This document shows positions 8,287-15,864 of a DNA stretch of 57,947 nt, one piece after another. The notes below the pieces were generated by a model. That model made no database searches, had not been told where the DNA came from, and worked only from the letters and a program-made list of their open reading frames with translations. A program made the translations under genes and the position numbers. Location of the stretch: assembly GCA_025356075.1 (NCBI GenBank), contig JANXUT010000006.1, positions 1-57,947 of the forward strand, in the 5' to 3' direction. Source of the stretch: Pseudomonadota bacterium (lineage in GTDB: Bacteria > Pseudomonadota > Gammaproteobacteria > Steroidobacterales > Steroidobacteraceae). The number at the start of each line of letters is the position of its first letter. Positions within the stretch are counted from its first letter, which is position 1.

Positions 8287-10239
8287 ATGACTACGGGTTA
8301 TTGCCCGCGACGCACGAGCGCCTTCGGCGCCGTGCTCACGTTGTTCGCCGGTGGCGCCTTCGCCGCGCCTCCGAACACTATCACCGTCGGTCAGCTGGCG
8401 CTGACGTTATGTAATACGGACTATACCGGCTATTGCGGGTCGATCTCCCGGCCGCTCGATCCGGCCGGCGTCGTGCCGGGCTCGCTCAGCATCGGATTTG
8501 AGTTCTATCCGCGCACCGACACGACGAAGCCCGGGCTTGGCACGATCGTGCCGCAGGAGGGAGGTCCCGGCTATTCCTCCACCGGCACGCGCGATTTCTA
8601 CCTGAGCCTGTTCGACTCGCTGCGGAACCGGCGCGACGTGCTCATCATCGACAAGCGTGGCACGGGTCTCTCGAACGCGATCAATTGCCCGGCGTTGCAG
8701 ACAGGCTCGACGGCGCTGAGCGCGGTGGCCGACTGCACCAAGCAGCTCGGCCGCTCGTCGTGGTTCTACGGGACCGCCTTCGCGGCTGGAGACATCGCTG
8801 CGGTGCTCGATGCGCTCGGCATCCCGGAAATCGATTTCTACGGCGACAGCTACGGCACTTTCGTCGGGCAGGTCGTCGCCGGCCTCTATCCGACGCGTCT
8901 GCGCAGCATCATCCTCGATAGCGCCTACCCGGTGCGCGCGCCCGATCCCTGGTTCGCGACTGACTGGGCAACCGCGTGGGCGAGCATCGATCGGACCTGC
9001 GGGCGCTCGCCGAGCTGCAACGCGCTGCCGGGCTCCGCGACCGCGCGCGTCCAGCAGCTGATCGCGGACCTCCGCCAGCAGCCGATCAAAGGCACCGCAC
9101 CTGACGCCTACGGCGACCCGGCGGCTGTGACGCTCGATGTGAGCGCGCTGATCCGGCTGATCGATTCGGCGGGCTTTGGCGCATCGATCTACCGCGACCT
9201 TGATGCCGGCGCGCGTGCCTGGACGGATTCCGGCGACCCGCTGCCGCTGTTGCGGCTGATCGCGGAGCAGAGCACGGACTTCGCCGACGATCCGGTCGAC
9301 TTCAGCTACGGCCTCGCCACGATGGTCACGTGCGTCGACTATCCGCTTCTGTACGATCTCAAGGCGCCGGATGCGACCCGGCGGCTGCAGTACAACCAGG
9401 CGCTCGCGAGCGCGCAGCAGCACCGGCCGAAATTGTTCGCGCCGTTCACTGTCGACGAGGGCCTTGATTCCAACGTCTACATCACGCCGCTCGACTCGTG
9501 CCTGCCGTGGCGAGCGCCACCGTCGACGCAGACGCAAGGCCAGCCGCTGCCGCGGAGCGCTCGCTTTCCGGCCGTGCCGACGCTCGTGCTCTCCGGTGAC
9601 ATCGACTCGATCACCTCGGCCGAGGATGCTGCCGAGACTGCGGCGCAGTTCCCGAACGCGACGCACGTCGTCGTGCCGAATCTCTTCCACGTCGTCGCGG
9701 ACAGTGATTACATCGGCTGCACGCTCTCGATCGTCGAGCGCTTCGTCAAGAACCTCGCGGCTGGCGACACGAGCTGCACCGCTGGAGTGAGGCCAGTGAG
9801 GACGGTGCCGCTGTTCGCGCGTGCGTCGGCGGAGCTTGCGCCGCTGACGGCGCTCTCGGGCAACAAGGCGGGCGCCGCGCAGCGTCGAATCGCCGCGTCA
9901 GCGCTTGAGGCCGTTGGCGACGTGCTGGCGAGGTACTGGGCCTCCTTCGGCACGACCGGCAGCGGCCTGCGTGGCGGCGCATTCACCTACGCGAGCTCAA
10001 GCACCGGCTACCTGTTCACGCTCGATGGCGTGCGCTACACGACGGATGTCGCGGTGTCGGGCAAGATCAAGTGGAACACGTCGACCGGCGCCGTCACGGC
10101 GAACGTGACGCTGGCGCGCGGCGGCACGTCGCTTGGCTCTCTGAAGATGATTTGGAGCGACGCCGACATCAATGCGATCGCCGCCGTGCAGGGCACGGTT
10201 CAGGGCCAGGCGGTCGTCGCGAGCCGGATCGCGCCCTGA
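8287..10239 (+). CDS. Secreted S33-like alpha/beta hydrolase with TAP-like C-terminus
   Basis: Probable exported aminopeptidase related to tripeptidyl aminopeptidases. The 650-residue protein has a signal peptide ending near residue 27 (GGAFAAPP). The hydrolase core shows GGPGYSS at about 92-98 (oxyanion region), the nucleophile Ser188 in GDSYGT, an acidic residue in LVLSGDIDSIT and a likely His in NLFHVVADS. Several Cys residues fit a periplasmic, disulfide-bonded protein. After about residue 490 comes an extra domain of about 150 residues rich in beta strands, of no known family to me. The gene is single, with a purine-rich sequence (ggggaatcc) ahead of its ATG. Confidence 0.88.
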   Translation: MTTGYCPRRTSAFGAVLTLFAGGAFAAPPNTITVGQLALTLCNTDYTGYCGSISRPLDPAGVVPGSLSIGFEFYPRTDTTKPGLGTIVPQEGGPGYSSTGTRDFYLSLFDSLRNRRDVLIIDKRGTGLSNAINCPALQTGSTALSAVADCTKQLGRSSWFYGTAFAAGDIAAVLDALGIPEIDFYGDSYGTFVGQVVAGLYPTRLRSIILDSAYPVRAPDPWFATDWATAWASIDRTCGRSPSCNALPGSATARVQQLIADLRQQPIKGTAPDAYGDPAAVTLDVSALIRLIDSAGFGASIYRDLDAGARAWTDSGDPLPLLRLIAEQSTDFADDPVDFSYGLATMVTCVDYPLLYDLKAPDATRRLQYNQALASAQQHRPKLFAPFTVDEGLDSNVYITPLDSCLPWRAPPSTQTQGQPLPRSARFPAVPTLVLSGDIDSITSAEDAAETAAQFPNATHVVVPNLFHVVADSDYIGCTLSIVERFVKNLAAGDTSCTAGVRPVRTVPLFARASAELAPLTALSGNKAGAAQRRIAASALEAVGDVLARYWASFGTTGSGLRGGAFTYASSSTGYLFTLDGVRYTTDVAVSGKIKWNTSTGAVTANVTLARGGTSLGSLKMIWSDADINAIAAVQGTVQGQAVVASRIAP

Positions 10240-10311
10240 GGGGCCGCAGAACCGCGTGAGGCGCCGGCCGCCGGGTGGCGCCCGCGGCGGAGTTCTCGAC
10301 TGGCCATCAAG

Positions 10312-10341
10312 TTGCGGGCGCTTCGCGTTCCCGAATAGAAT
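10312..10341 (+). promoter_or_regulatory. Promoter of tRNA-Gly
   Basis: TTGCGG at 10312-10317 and TAGAAT at 10336-10341 are separated by 18 bases and sit just before the tRNA. The stretch after the -10 box is GC-rich, as is usual for stable-RNA promoters under stringent control. Confidence 0.55.
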
Positions 10342-10352
10342 CACGGCCCTCG

Positions 10353-10426
10353 GCGGGCGTAGTTCAATGGTAGAACTGTAGCTTCCCAAGCTACTAACGT
10401 GGGTTCGATTCCCATCGCCCGCTCCA
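10353..10426 (+). tRNA. tRNA-Gly (CCC)
   Basis: A full cloverleaf: acceptor arms GCGGGCG and CGCCCGC, a D arm with GTTC and GAAC, an anticodon stem GTAGC/GCTAC with loop TTCCCAA (anticodon CCC), a TTCGATT T loop, and an encoded CCA end. It closely resembles the Gly-CCC tRNA of enterobacteria. Its 3' end is repeated at 11351-11378, so this gene looks like an integration site. Confidence 0.97.
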
Positions 10427-10427
10427 A
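10400..10427 (+). repeat. Left copy of 28-base tRNA-Gly repeat (possible attL)
   Basis: The last 28 bases of the tRNA gene, from the T arm through CCA, recur at 11351-11378 with one mismatch (C to G in the acceptor arm). This is the position and size expected of an integrase core site in a tRNA gene. Confidence 0.75.
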
Positions 10428-10500
10428 TCCCGGCCGGTACTGGCCAACAACAACCAAGAACGTGCATGACTCTCGACTATCGAGCGCAGCGCCCGTTGTT

Positions 10501-10878
10501 CTACCCGCGCTTCGCGTAGTACTTGATGCCGGGCAATCCATCGAAATCCGCGTCTTGGGTCCAGAGCGTCGCGCGATGCCGCTGGGCCGTCGCGAGCATG
10601 ATGCTGTCGGCCATCGCAATCCGGTGTTGATTCGAGAGGCGTGCGGCTTCCAGTGCCGTGGCGCGGTCCAGATCGACAACTCGACCTTGCTCCATAACGG
10701 CTATCGCCCGCAGCGCTTCGTCTTCATCCCGCTGCTGGCTTACGCGCTTGAAGACCTCGTAGAGCGCGAGCGACGGAATGAGCAGCGATCGAGTCGCTTC
10801 AATGGGTTTTGCGAAGACCGACGCGTTCGGACCATCGGCGAAATATTCTAGCCAGGCCGACGAGTCGACCACGTTCAT
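10501..10878 (-). CDS. PIN-domain toxin, VapC-like
   Basis: Probable ribonuclease toxin of a type II toxin-antitoxin pair. The 125 residues make one PIN domain with the acidic active-site residues Asp5 (VVDSSAWLEYF), Glu41 (LYEVFKR), Asp91 (MADSIMLATA) and Asp109/Asp111 (TQDADFDGL). Its ATG overlaps the stop of the AbrB-type gene (ATGA), so the two are translationally coupled with the antitoxin first. The pair lies between the two tRNA-Gly repeats, a usual place for such modules. The RNA target is unknown. Confidence 0.92.
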   Translation of the reverse strand: MNVVDSSAWLEYFADGPNASVFAKPIEATRSLLIPSLALYEVFKRVSQQRDEDEALRAIAVMEQGRVVDLDRATALEAARLSNQHRIAMADSIMLATAQRHRATLWTQDADFDGLPGIKYYAKRG

Positions 10879-11081
10879 ACGCGGTCGGCATCCCTGGGTA
10901 CGCGAGTGTCAATACCCTTCAGCGAGCCCCGCGCGGCCCGAGCGGGGCGTATTGGCACTAGCTCAATTCGCCCGCGGTATTCAATCGCGTGGAGTTTCTC
11001 CCCTGGCTTGATTCCCAAAGCTTCTCGAATCTTTGACGGAATGACTATCTGGTACTTCGACGAGACCGTGATCGTGCTCAT
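10875..11081 (-). CDS. AbrB/MazE-fold antitoxin, VapB-like
   Basis: A 68-residue DNA-binding antitoxin. The N-terminus (TITVSSKYQIVIPSKIREALGIKPG) is the swapped-hairpin AbrB/SpoVT fold; the basic tail after residue 45 should wrap the toxin. GAGG lies five bases before the ATG. A possible promoter on the same strand has TTGCAC (11121-11116) and TATCGA (11099-11094), 16 bases apart. Such antitoxins usually repress their own operon. Confidence 0.92.
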   Translation of the reverse strand: MSTITVSSKYQIVIPSKIREALGIKPGEKLHAIEYRGRIELVPIRPARAARGSLKGIDTRVPRDADRV

Positions 11082-11494
11082 ACCAACCTCTGATCGATAG
11101 CCGGATGGTAAAGTGGTGCAAAGAAGCTATCATGCCCTGTTCGCTTGCGCCAGCTGCGTCCGGGCTGACCCGACCTCGGGTTCGCTGAATGGGCACGGGT
11201 CCGTTATTCGCGGTTGATATCGCAGGCCAGACGGCCAGATGCCAACGCGGACCGCGCCGAATCCGCCATTGGATTCACACGCTGTTCGCACGCATTGGGG
11301 AGTGGACTACATAGCTTGTTGATTCTATACAGCCAGTTCGGGAAATCGTTTGGGTTCGATTCCCATCGCCCGGTCCAACCTGCGCTCGAGGCTCAAACCG
11401 TCCGGTCTGACGTCGCTCGGCTCCGCTGCATATCGGTCAACTTGTCCCGCGCATCACGGGACTCGCACGCGGTCACGGCGGTATCGTCGCTCGG
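11082..11494. other. 413-base gap with the tRNA-Gly repeat, no gene
   Basis: This stretch is poorer in G+C than the core chromosome and holds the right tRNA-Gly repeat. A 94-codon plus-strand frame (11214-11498) crosses the repeat and translates part of the tRNA fragment, so I do not treat it as a gene. No integrase remnant is recognisable. Confidence 0.5.
11351..11378 (+). repeat. Right copy of tRNA-Gly 3' end (possible attR)
   Basis: It matches 27 of 28 bases of the tRNA-Gly 3' end at 10400-10427, in the same orientation. The sequence before it does not continue the tRNA, so it is a detached fragment and not a second tRNA gene. Confidence 0.75.
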
Positions 11495-12682
11495 TTAGCG
11501 CCAATCGGCACCCGGCATGATGCGCCTCATGAATTCGTCGAATAGCGGAACGGTAAACGCCGTGTCGCCGTGATTCGGGCTCCACACCATCCCCTTCCCG
11601 ATGAGCGAGCTGCGTGTTGGTGCAAGTGACGAAACGCGGGCGTCGAATGCGTCCGCTATATCGCCAGATCGGTGTGGCCCGGGACCCAGTTCGGCCATTG
11701 CGCGAAGATATTTCCTTTCTTTGGGCGTAAGCCGGTCGAATCGCACTCTGAAAAAGCTTTCATCGAGCGCGGCAACCGCGGTGACGGATGCCTGCCTAAC
11801 CGCATCCGGCAATATTGGCGATTGAGTGGCGGCGAGCCATGTGTGACTTCCCCACTCCTGCAGAAAGTATGCGTAGCCCTGTGTCACCTCAAGAATGAGA
11901 TTCATGGCTTCCGGCGCTATCGCGACGTTCTCGCTCCATAGGGGCTTCTCGATTGCCTCGCGCGCAGCATCGGGCGGCAGGGCGCCGATGGTCGGGAAGT
12001 CGAACAACCGTTCGGCGTAGGATTTCGCATTCCCCATCTGCCAGCGAAGTTGCGGAAGTCCAGCGCCGACAAGCACGACCGGCAGCCTTCGTTGCTCCGT
12101 GCGATGGATGGCGGTAACTAGGACCGCCAACTGTGGCTGCTCGACGTATTGCAGCTCGTCGATGAATATTGCCAACGCCGTTCCGGCCGCCTTGGCCGAC
12201 AGACCGACCTGTTCAAACAGCGCCTGCAGGTCGTGCTCCAGATCACCGTTGTCGGCGAGCCCCGGCTCCGGCTCATAATCAAATCCGACTTCGATGTCGG
12301 CGTAGGTCACCTTCAGCTTCTTGGCAAAGCCGGCGAGTGCACGCAGTCCACGCACGGCAAAGTCCTTCGCCTTATCTATCTGGCTCAGTCGCAGCAGTGC
12401 TTGCCGAAGCTGGGGCGCAAGCAGGGCGGGAAGTGACCGCCCTTCCGGGGCTTCAATGCGAACAGTGTGGATGCCGACCGCCTCAGCCTCTTCGCGGACC
12501 CGGTCGAGGAGGACGGTCTTTCCGACTCCGCGCAGACCGACGAGCATGGCGCTCTTGGCCGGGCGCCCGATGCGGGCTCTCTCAAGAGCCGTCCGGAGCG
12601 TCGCCCGCAGCTCATCTCTGCCCGCCAGGTCCGGAGGCGGAGTGCCCGCGCCGGGCGCAAAGGGGTTTTGTACAGCGTCCAT
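11495..12682 (-). CDS. AAA+ ATPase, Orc1/Cdc6-like or STAND-related, accessory
   Basis: A 395-residue P-loop protein. Walker A is GLRGVGKT at 49-56 and Walker B is IFIDELQYV near 170. The order of motifs, with a helical lid and a C-terminal region (from about 300: RLTPKERKYLRAMAELGPGPH, shown as the start of a winged-helix-like segment), fits bacterial ATPases that resemble archaeal Orc1/Cdc6 or MalT-type switches. Base composition is lower in GC than its neighbours. It begins only six bases after a perfect TATAAT, suggesting a leaderless message. No partner gene is adjacent, and the role, perhaps in defence or regulation, cannot be named from sequence. Confidence 0.75.
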   Translation of the reverse strand: MDAVQNPFAPGAGTPPPDLAGRDELRATLRTALERARIGRPAKSAMLVGLRGVGKTVLLDRVREEAEAVGIHTVRIEAPEGRSLPALLAPQLRQALLRLSQIDKAKDFAVRGLRALAGFAKKLKVTYADIEVGFDYEPEPGLADNGDLEHDLQALFEQVGLSAKAAGTALAIFIDELQYVEQPQLAVLVTAIHRTEQRRLPVVLVGAGLPQLRWQMGNAKSYAERLFDFPTIGALPPDAAREAIEKPLWSENVAIAPEAMNLILEVTQGYAYFLQEWGSHTWLAATQSPILPDAVRQASVTAVAALDESFFRVRFDRLTPKERKYLRAMAELGPGPHRSGDIADAFDARVSSLAPTRSSLIGKGMVWSPNHGDTAFTVPLFDEFMRRIMPGADWR

Positions 12683-12688
12683 CGGTAG

Positions 12689-12733
12689 ATTATACGGATA
12701 TTTGATAAGTTATCAAAATGCACTAATATCCGT
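12689..12733 (-). promoter_or_regulatory. Promoter with palindromic operator for the AAA+ ATPase
   Basis: Read on the minus strand: TTGATA, a 16-base spacer, TATAAT (at 12694-12689), then six bases and the ATG at 12682. The palindrome TTTGATAAGTTATCAAA (12701-12717) covers the -35 box and spacer. A second, outer inverted repeat pairs ACGGATATT (12694-12702) with AATATCCGT (12725-12733). The layout is that of a repressed promoter, possibly autoregulated, although the palindrome's binding protein is unknown. Confidence 0.6.
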
Positions 12734-12821
12734 AATTTCAGTAGTGATGGGTAAGGTGCGGCCGGGCGCCTGCGGTCGGCGGCGCCCGTCTACGCGCCAT
12801 GGCGGGCCCTCGTCGGTAACA

Positions 12822-13560
12822 TCACCGACCGAATGTCAGCGGCGTCATCACGTCGCGGAGCCTCACGAGCGGATCCGGATGCGCACGCGCGGTGCGCCAC
12901 GCAATCACGCCGTCGGGCCGCAGCAGCAAAGCGCCTCGCACGCCGATTCCTACCTTCTCCTCGAGGCGGCCGTCGGCATCGACCAGAGCGCCGGCGGGTG
13001 CGATTCCGTGCACCGTGAGGGGAAGCTCCGCCGCGGCCAGGCTATGGGCCGCTTCAACCCAGTGGAGGCCGTCGGCGCCCGCGAGCAGCGCGAAGCCGTT
13101 GTCAGGCAGATCGAGGGTCGAGCAGGAAGCGCCGTTCAGCTGCAGCGTGATGTGTGGCATCCGCGTTCCCGGCCGGCCGCTCGGATTTTGCGGATCCTCG
13201 ACCGGCGCCGCGTCGTCGCGGCGCTCATTCTCATCCAATATTGCCTCGGAGCAGTAGACCGATCCGAGCTCGATCGCCACGTCCCCGAGCAGGGGCGCGA
13301 GATTCGTCGTCGGCAGCGAGGGGTCGACGCGCTTGATGTAGCGAGCGTAGGCCTGCTCGACGATGAGCTCGCACTGAGGCTTGCGCTCGGTCTCGTAGCT
13401 GTCGAGCAACGCGGGGCCCGCGGTTCCGGCGAGAACCATACTGAGCTTCCACACGTGCGTGTGCGCATCGGCGATGCCGGTGTTGCCGCCGAATCCGCCG
13501 GTCGGGGGCATCAGATGTGCGGCGTCGCCCACAAAGAGGAGCGGAGCTCGGACGGCTACC
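12822..13560 (-). pseudogene. 3' remnant of FAD-dependent aromatic monooxygenase (TfdB/MhpA type)
   Basis: Only the C-terminal part survives, about 245 residues of a protein that is normally 500-600 long. The remnant starts at the GDAAH motif (VGDAAHLMPPTGGFGGNTG), which binds the FAD ribitol, and includes the thioredoxin-like C-terminal domain (LLLRPDGVIAWRTA). The N-terminal Rossmann GxGxxG part and the substrate domain are missing. The break lies near 13545-13575, where the sequence runs into the remnant of a rightward gene. The reading frame is open to its stop, so the loss may be recent. Confidence 0.8.
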
Positions 13561-13857
13561 GCCGCGTTGCTCGCGCTCGTCATCCTGTACTTCATCTGGT
13601 TCTATCGCGAACGGCCGCGCTTCGGGAGCTCGTTGGCAGCCGTGCTCGGCAGCGTGCTGCTGGGAGGCTTCTTCGTGGCTACCGCCACCTCCGCCCGGTA
13701 CGGCGGCCTGCTCGTCGATCCCGCGACGGCGGCGCTGATGCCGAACAAGGACACGATGTTTGGCCTGCCGCTCAACGGTGTCGTGTTCGGGGTCGCGTGG
13801 TTCCTGCTGCTCGTCGGCACGATGGTTGCGAAAGGCGAGGCGCGCGCATCCGGTTAG
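13560..13857 (+). pseudogene. 3' remnant of a membrane protein gene
   Basis: An open frame to the stop at 13857 encodes about 95 residues with three hydrophobic stretches: LLALVILYFIWFY, SLAAVLGSVLLGGFFVATA and GVVFGVAWFLLLVGTMVA. No start codon with a ribosome site lies near the N-terminal end; farther upstream the frame is only the shadow of the monooxygenase remnant. The gene has therefore probably lost its 5' part at the junction near 13.56 kb. Its stop overlaps that of the convergent M28 gene by four bases. The family is not recognised. Confidence 0.55.
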
Positions 13858-15800
13858 TCGACGACGCCGACATTCTTTAGCGCCTGCAGGTACTCGGTGA
13901 CGAGCTTGAGCGGAACGGGCCCGTATTCCGCGCTCAGCACGGCGGTGATCTGCGCGGTGGTCCGCACCCCGTCAGCAAGGTTGAGCGCCTCGTAGGCGTA
14001 CTCCTCACCGGCCCCCCAGGTACCCTCGTAGGAAAGGAGCCCGGGCCGCTTCACGCTCGTCGCCTTCAGGTGATCCTCGAAGTAGTCGTAGCCGAAGACC
14101 GCGAGCGGTCCGCGCGGCTCGGCGCGGCGGTGAAATACGAGCCCGCCATCGCCTTTTGTCGTCGGCGCCGTGTGGTGTGCCGGTGGCAGCGCACCCGACA
14201 GGAACGAATTGAGCGACGCGTGCACGCCCCGCTCATAGAGATCCGCCGCCTCCGGCGCCGTCTGGCGCTGCAACGAGGTAACGGCTCGCATCAGCCTTCC
14301 CATGGCAATGGCGCCGTTCAACGCGGCGGCGTCGCGCGACGAGAGATTCGCCAGAAAATAGCCGCTTGCGGCGCCGATGAAAGCGGCGCGCTTCAGCTTC
14401 GTCGGATCAATGTTGGCAGCCGTATCGAGGCTCGTGTGGATGTAGCGGTCCGGCCAGTCATTGAGGTAGATGGCCGGGATGCCGAACGAGGAGTCCTGGT
14501 AGACGTCGTGATCGCTGCCCATCGAGAAAGGTGAGTACGAGGCGCGCAGTGGATCCTTGCTGCCCTCGGGCGCCACCAGCGGATAGGCGGCGCTGCCTGT
14601 CGCCGCGAACTGGTAGGTTTCCTCGTTGGCCCAATCCGCGAATGCCCACGCCACGTCGTGGACGAACGACGGCAGGCTGGCGGGGCCCCGCGTCACGTGG
14701 AAGACCGCCTTTGTGTCGGTTCCGCCGCCGACCATGTCCATGTGGATCGCGGCCTTGATGCGACTCGCAAATTCCGGGCGCGCGTTCAGGAGCGTGACCG
14801 TTCCCTCGACCTCGGGAGGCCAGATGAATCGGATCGTGCGCGCGGGCCTTGGCAGGGCGCCGGATGCAATCAATCTCTGCAGGGAGCGGGCGACCTCGAG
14901 GATCGTCACGCAGCCGCTGGCATTGTCGTTTGCGCCCGGACGCTGGTGGTCGAGGTGGCACGAGTAGGCGATCTCCGAACCCCTGAGGGCCGGGTCGGAT
15001 CCCGGAATCGTCGCGGTCACGATCTCGTAGGCGCTGTCGTGCTGGCCGGCTCTGACAATTGCCTGCAGCCGGATTGCCTCACCGTCCCGCAGCCGTGCCT
15101 GCAGCGAGCGCGCGACGCGCAGCGACACCATGAACGCGAAGGTCGGGTTCGCGGAGAAGGAGTCGAGGTGCCCCCAGCGGACGGCGCCATCGTACTCACC
15201 GGACCACGCCGTCCGCTGGTTCTGCGCGTAACTGACCATGCCGGCCACGCCGAACCGGCCGACGGCCAGGTCCTGCACCGCGCTCGGCTGCGCCGCGACC
15301 AGTACGAGCTTGCCGCGGACGTCCTTGCCGGCGTAGTCCTGCTCCTTCGTGCCCTCGCCGACGTCGACGAGATCGGCGGTCACGTTTCCCGATTCGCTGT
15401 CCTCGGCGAGCGCGATGGGCGTCGCGGCGTAGCTTGCGAGTGTCCTCGGCCCCGCGCTCGTGAGCTCGAGCAGGTCGCCCTGTTCGGCGTCCCATCCCCG
15501 GCGCGCGCGCTGGGTGCCGTACATCCTCCGCCCGTCCGTCGGGAACCTGAGGATCTCGACGTCGCTGAGCCCATAGACCTGTGCGCGTTCCGCGACGAGC
15601 GTGGCCGCCGAATGAAACCCCTGCGAGCCGCGCTGCCGGTGGAATCGCGCCAGGCCCTCGAGATTTCGCTTGGCAGTCTCGCCGCTCAGTTCATCGGCGA
15701 GGGCGGCGACCTCGTTCTCGGGCAGGAGCGGAGGTGGGTGTCCTGCGCCAGCCGCCGCCAGGACCGGAAAAAGCAGGCAAGTCGCGGCGATGCGGTGCAT
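13854..15800 (-). CDS. Secreted M28-family metallopeptidase with PA-like insert
   Basis: Probable zinc aminopeptidase. The start at 15800 gives 648 residues with a signal peptide (MHRIAATCLLFPVLAAAGAG). A protease-associated-like region lies at about 150-260. The M28 core follows: CHLDHQRPGANDNASG (His and two Asp), PPEVEGT where most relatives have a Glu pair, MDMVGGGTD (Asp), and a late His in YIHTSLDTAANID. The Glu-Val-Glu form is a deviation, seen also in relatives that lack the usual EE pair. A C-terminal extension of about 140 residues is of unknown use. It lies 64 bases after the second M28 gene and is probably cotranscribed. Confidence 0.85.
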   Translation of the reverse strand: MHRIAATCLLFPVLAAAGAGHPPPLLPENEVAALADELSGETAKRNLEGLARFHRQRGSQGFHSAATLVAERAQVYGLSDVEILRFPTDGRRMYGTQRARRGWDAEQGDLLELTSAGPRTLASYAATPIALAEDSESGNVTADLVDVGEGTKEQDYAGKDVRGKLVLVAAQPSAVQDLAVGRFGVAGMVSYAQNQRTAWSGEYDGAVRWGHLDSFSANPTFAFMVSLRVARSLQARLRDGEAIRLQAIVRAGQHDSAYEIVTATIPGSDPALRGSEIAYSCHLDHQRPGANDNASGCVTILEVARSLQRLIASGALPRPARTIRFIWPPEVEGTVTLLNARPEFASRIKAAIHMDMVGGGTDTKAVFHVTRGPASLPSFVHDVAWAFADWANEETYQFAATGSAAYPLVAPEGSKDPLRASYSPFSMGSDHDVYQDSSFGIPAIYLNDWPDRYIHTSLDTAANIDPTKLKRAAFIGAASGYFLANLSSRDAAALNGAIAMGRLMRAVTSLQRQTAPEAADLYERGVHASLNSFLSGALPPAHHTAPTTKGDGGLVFHRRAEPRGPLAVFGYDYFEDHLKATSVKRPGLLSYEGTWGAGEEYAYEALNLADGVRTTAQITAVLSAEYGPVPLKLVTEYLQALKNVGVVD

Positions 15801-15864
15801 GGACGGTCTCTCTCGTGTCGTGTCGTGTCGTGGCAAGTCGGGCGGCTGCCCGTCGGCTGCGGAC

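Noticed and set aside
11351-11378. A second tRNA-Gly gene
   Set aside because: Only the T arm and the acceptor 3' strand are present; D arm and anticodon arm are missing.
11214-11498. 94-codon plus-strand frame in the accessory region
   Set aside because: It translates through the tRNA-Gly fragment and has no ribosome site or likeness.
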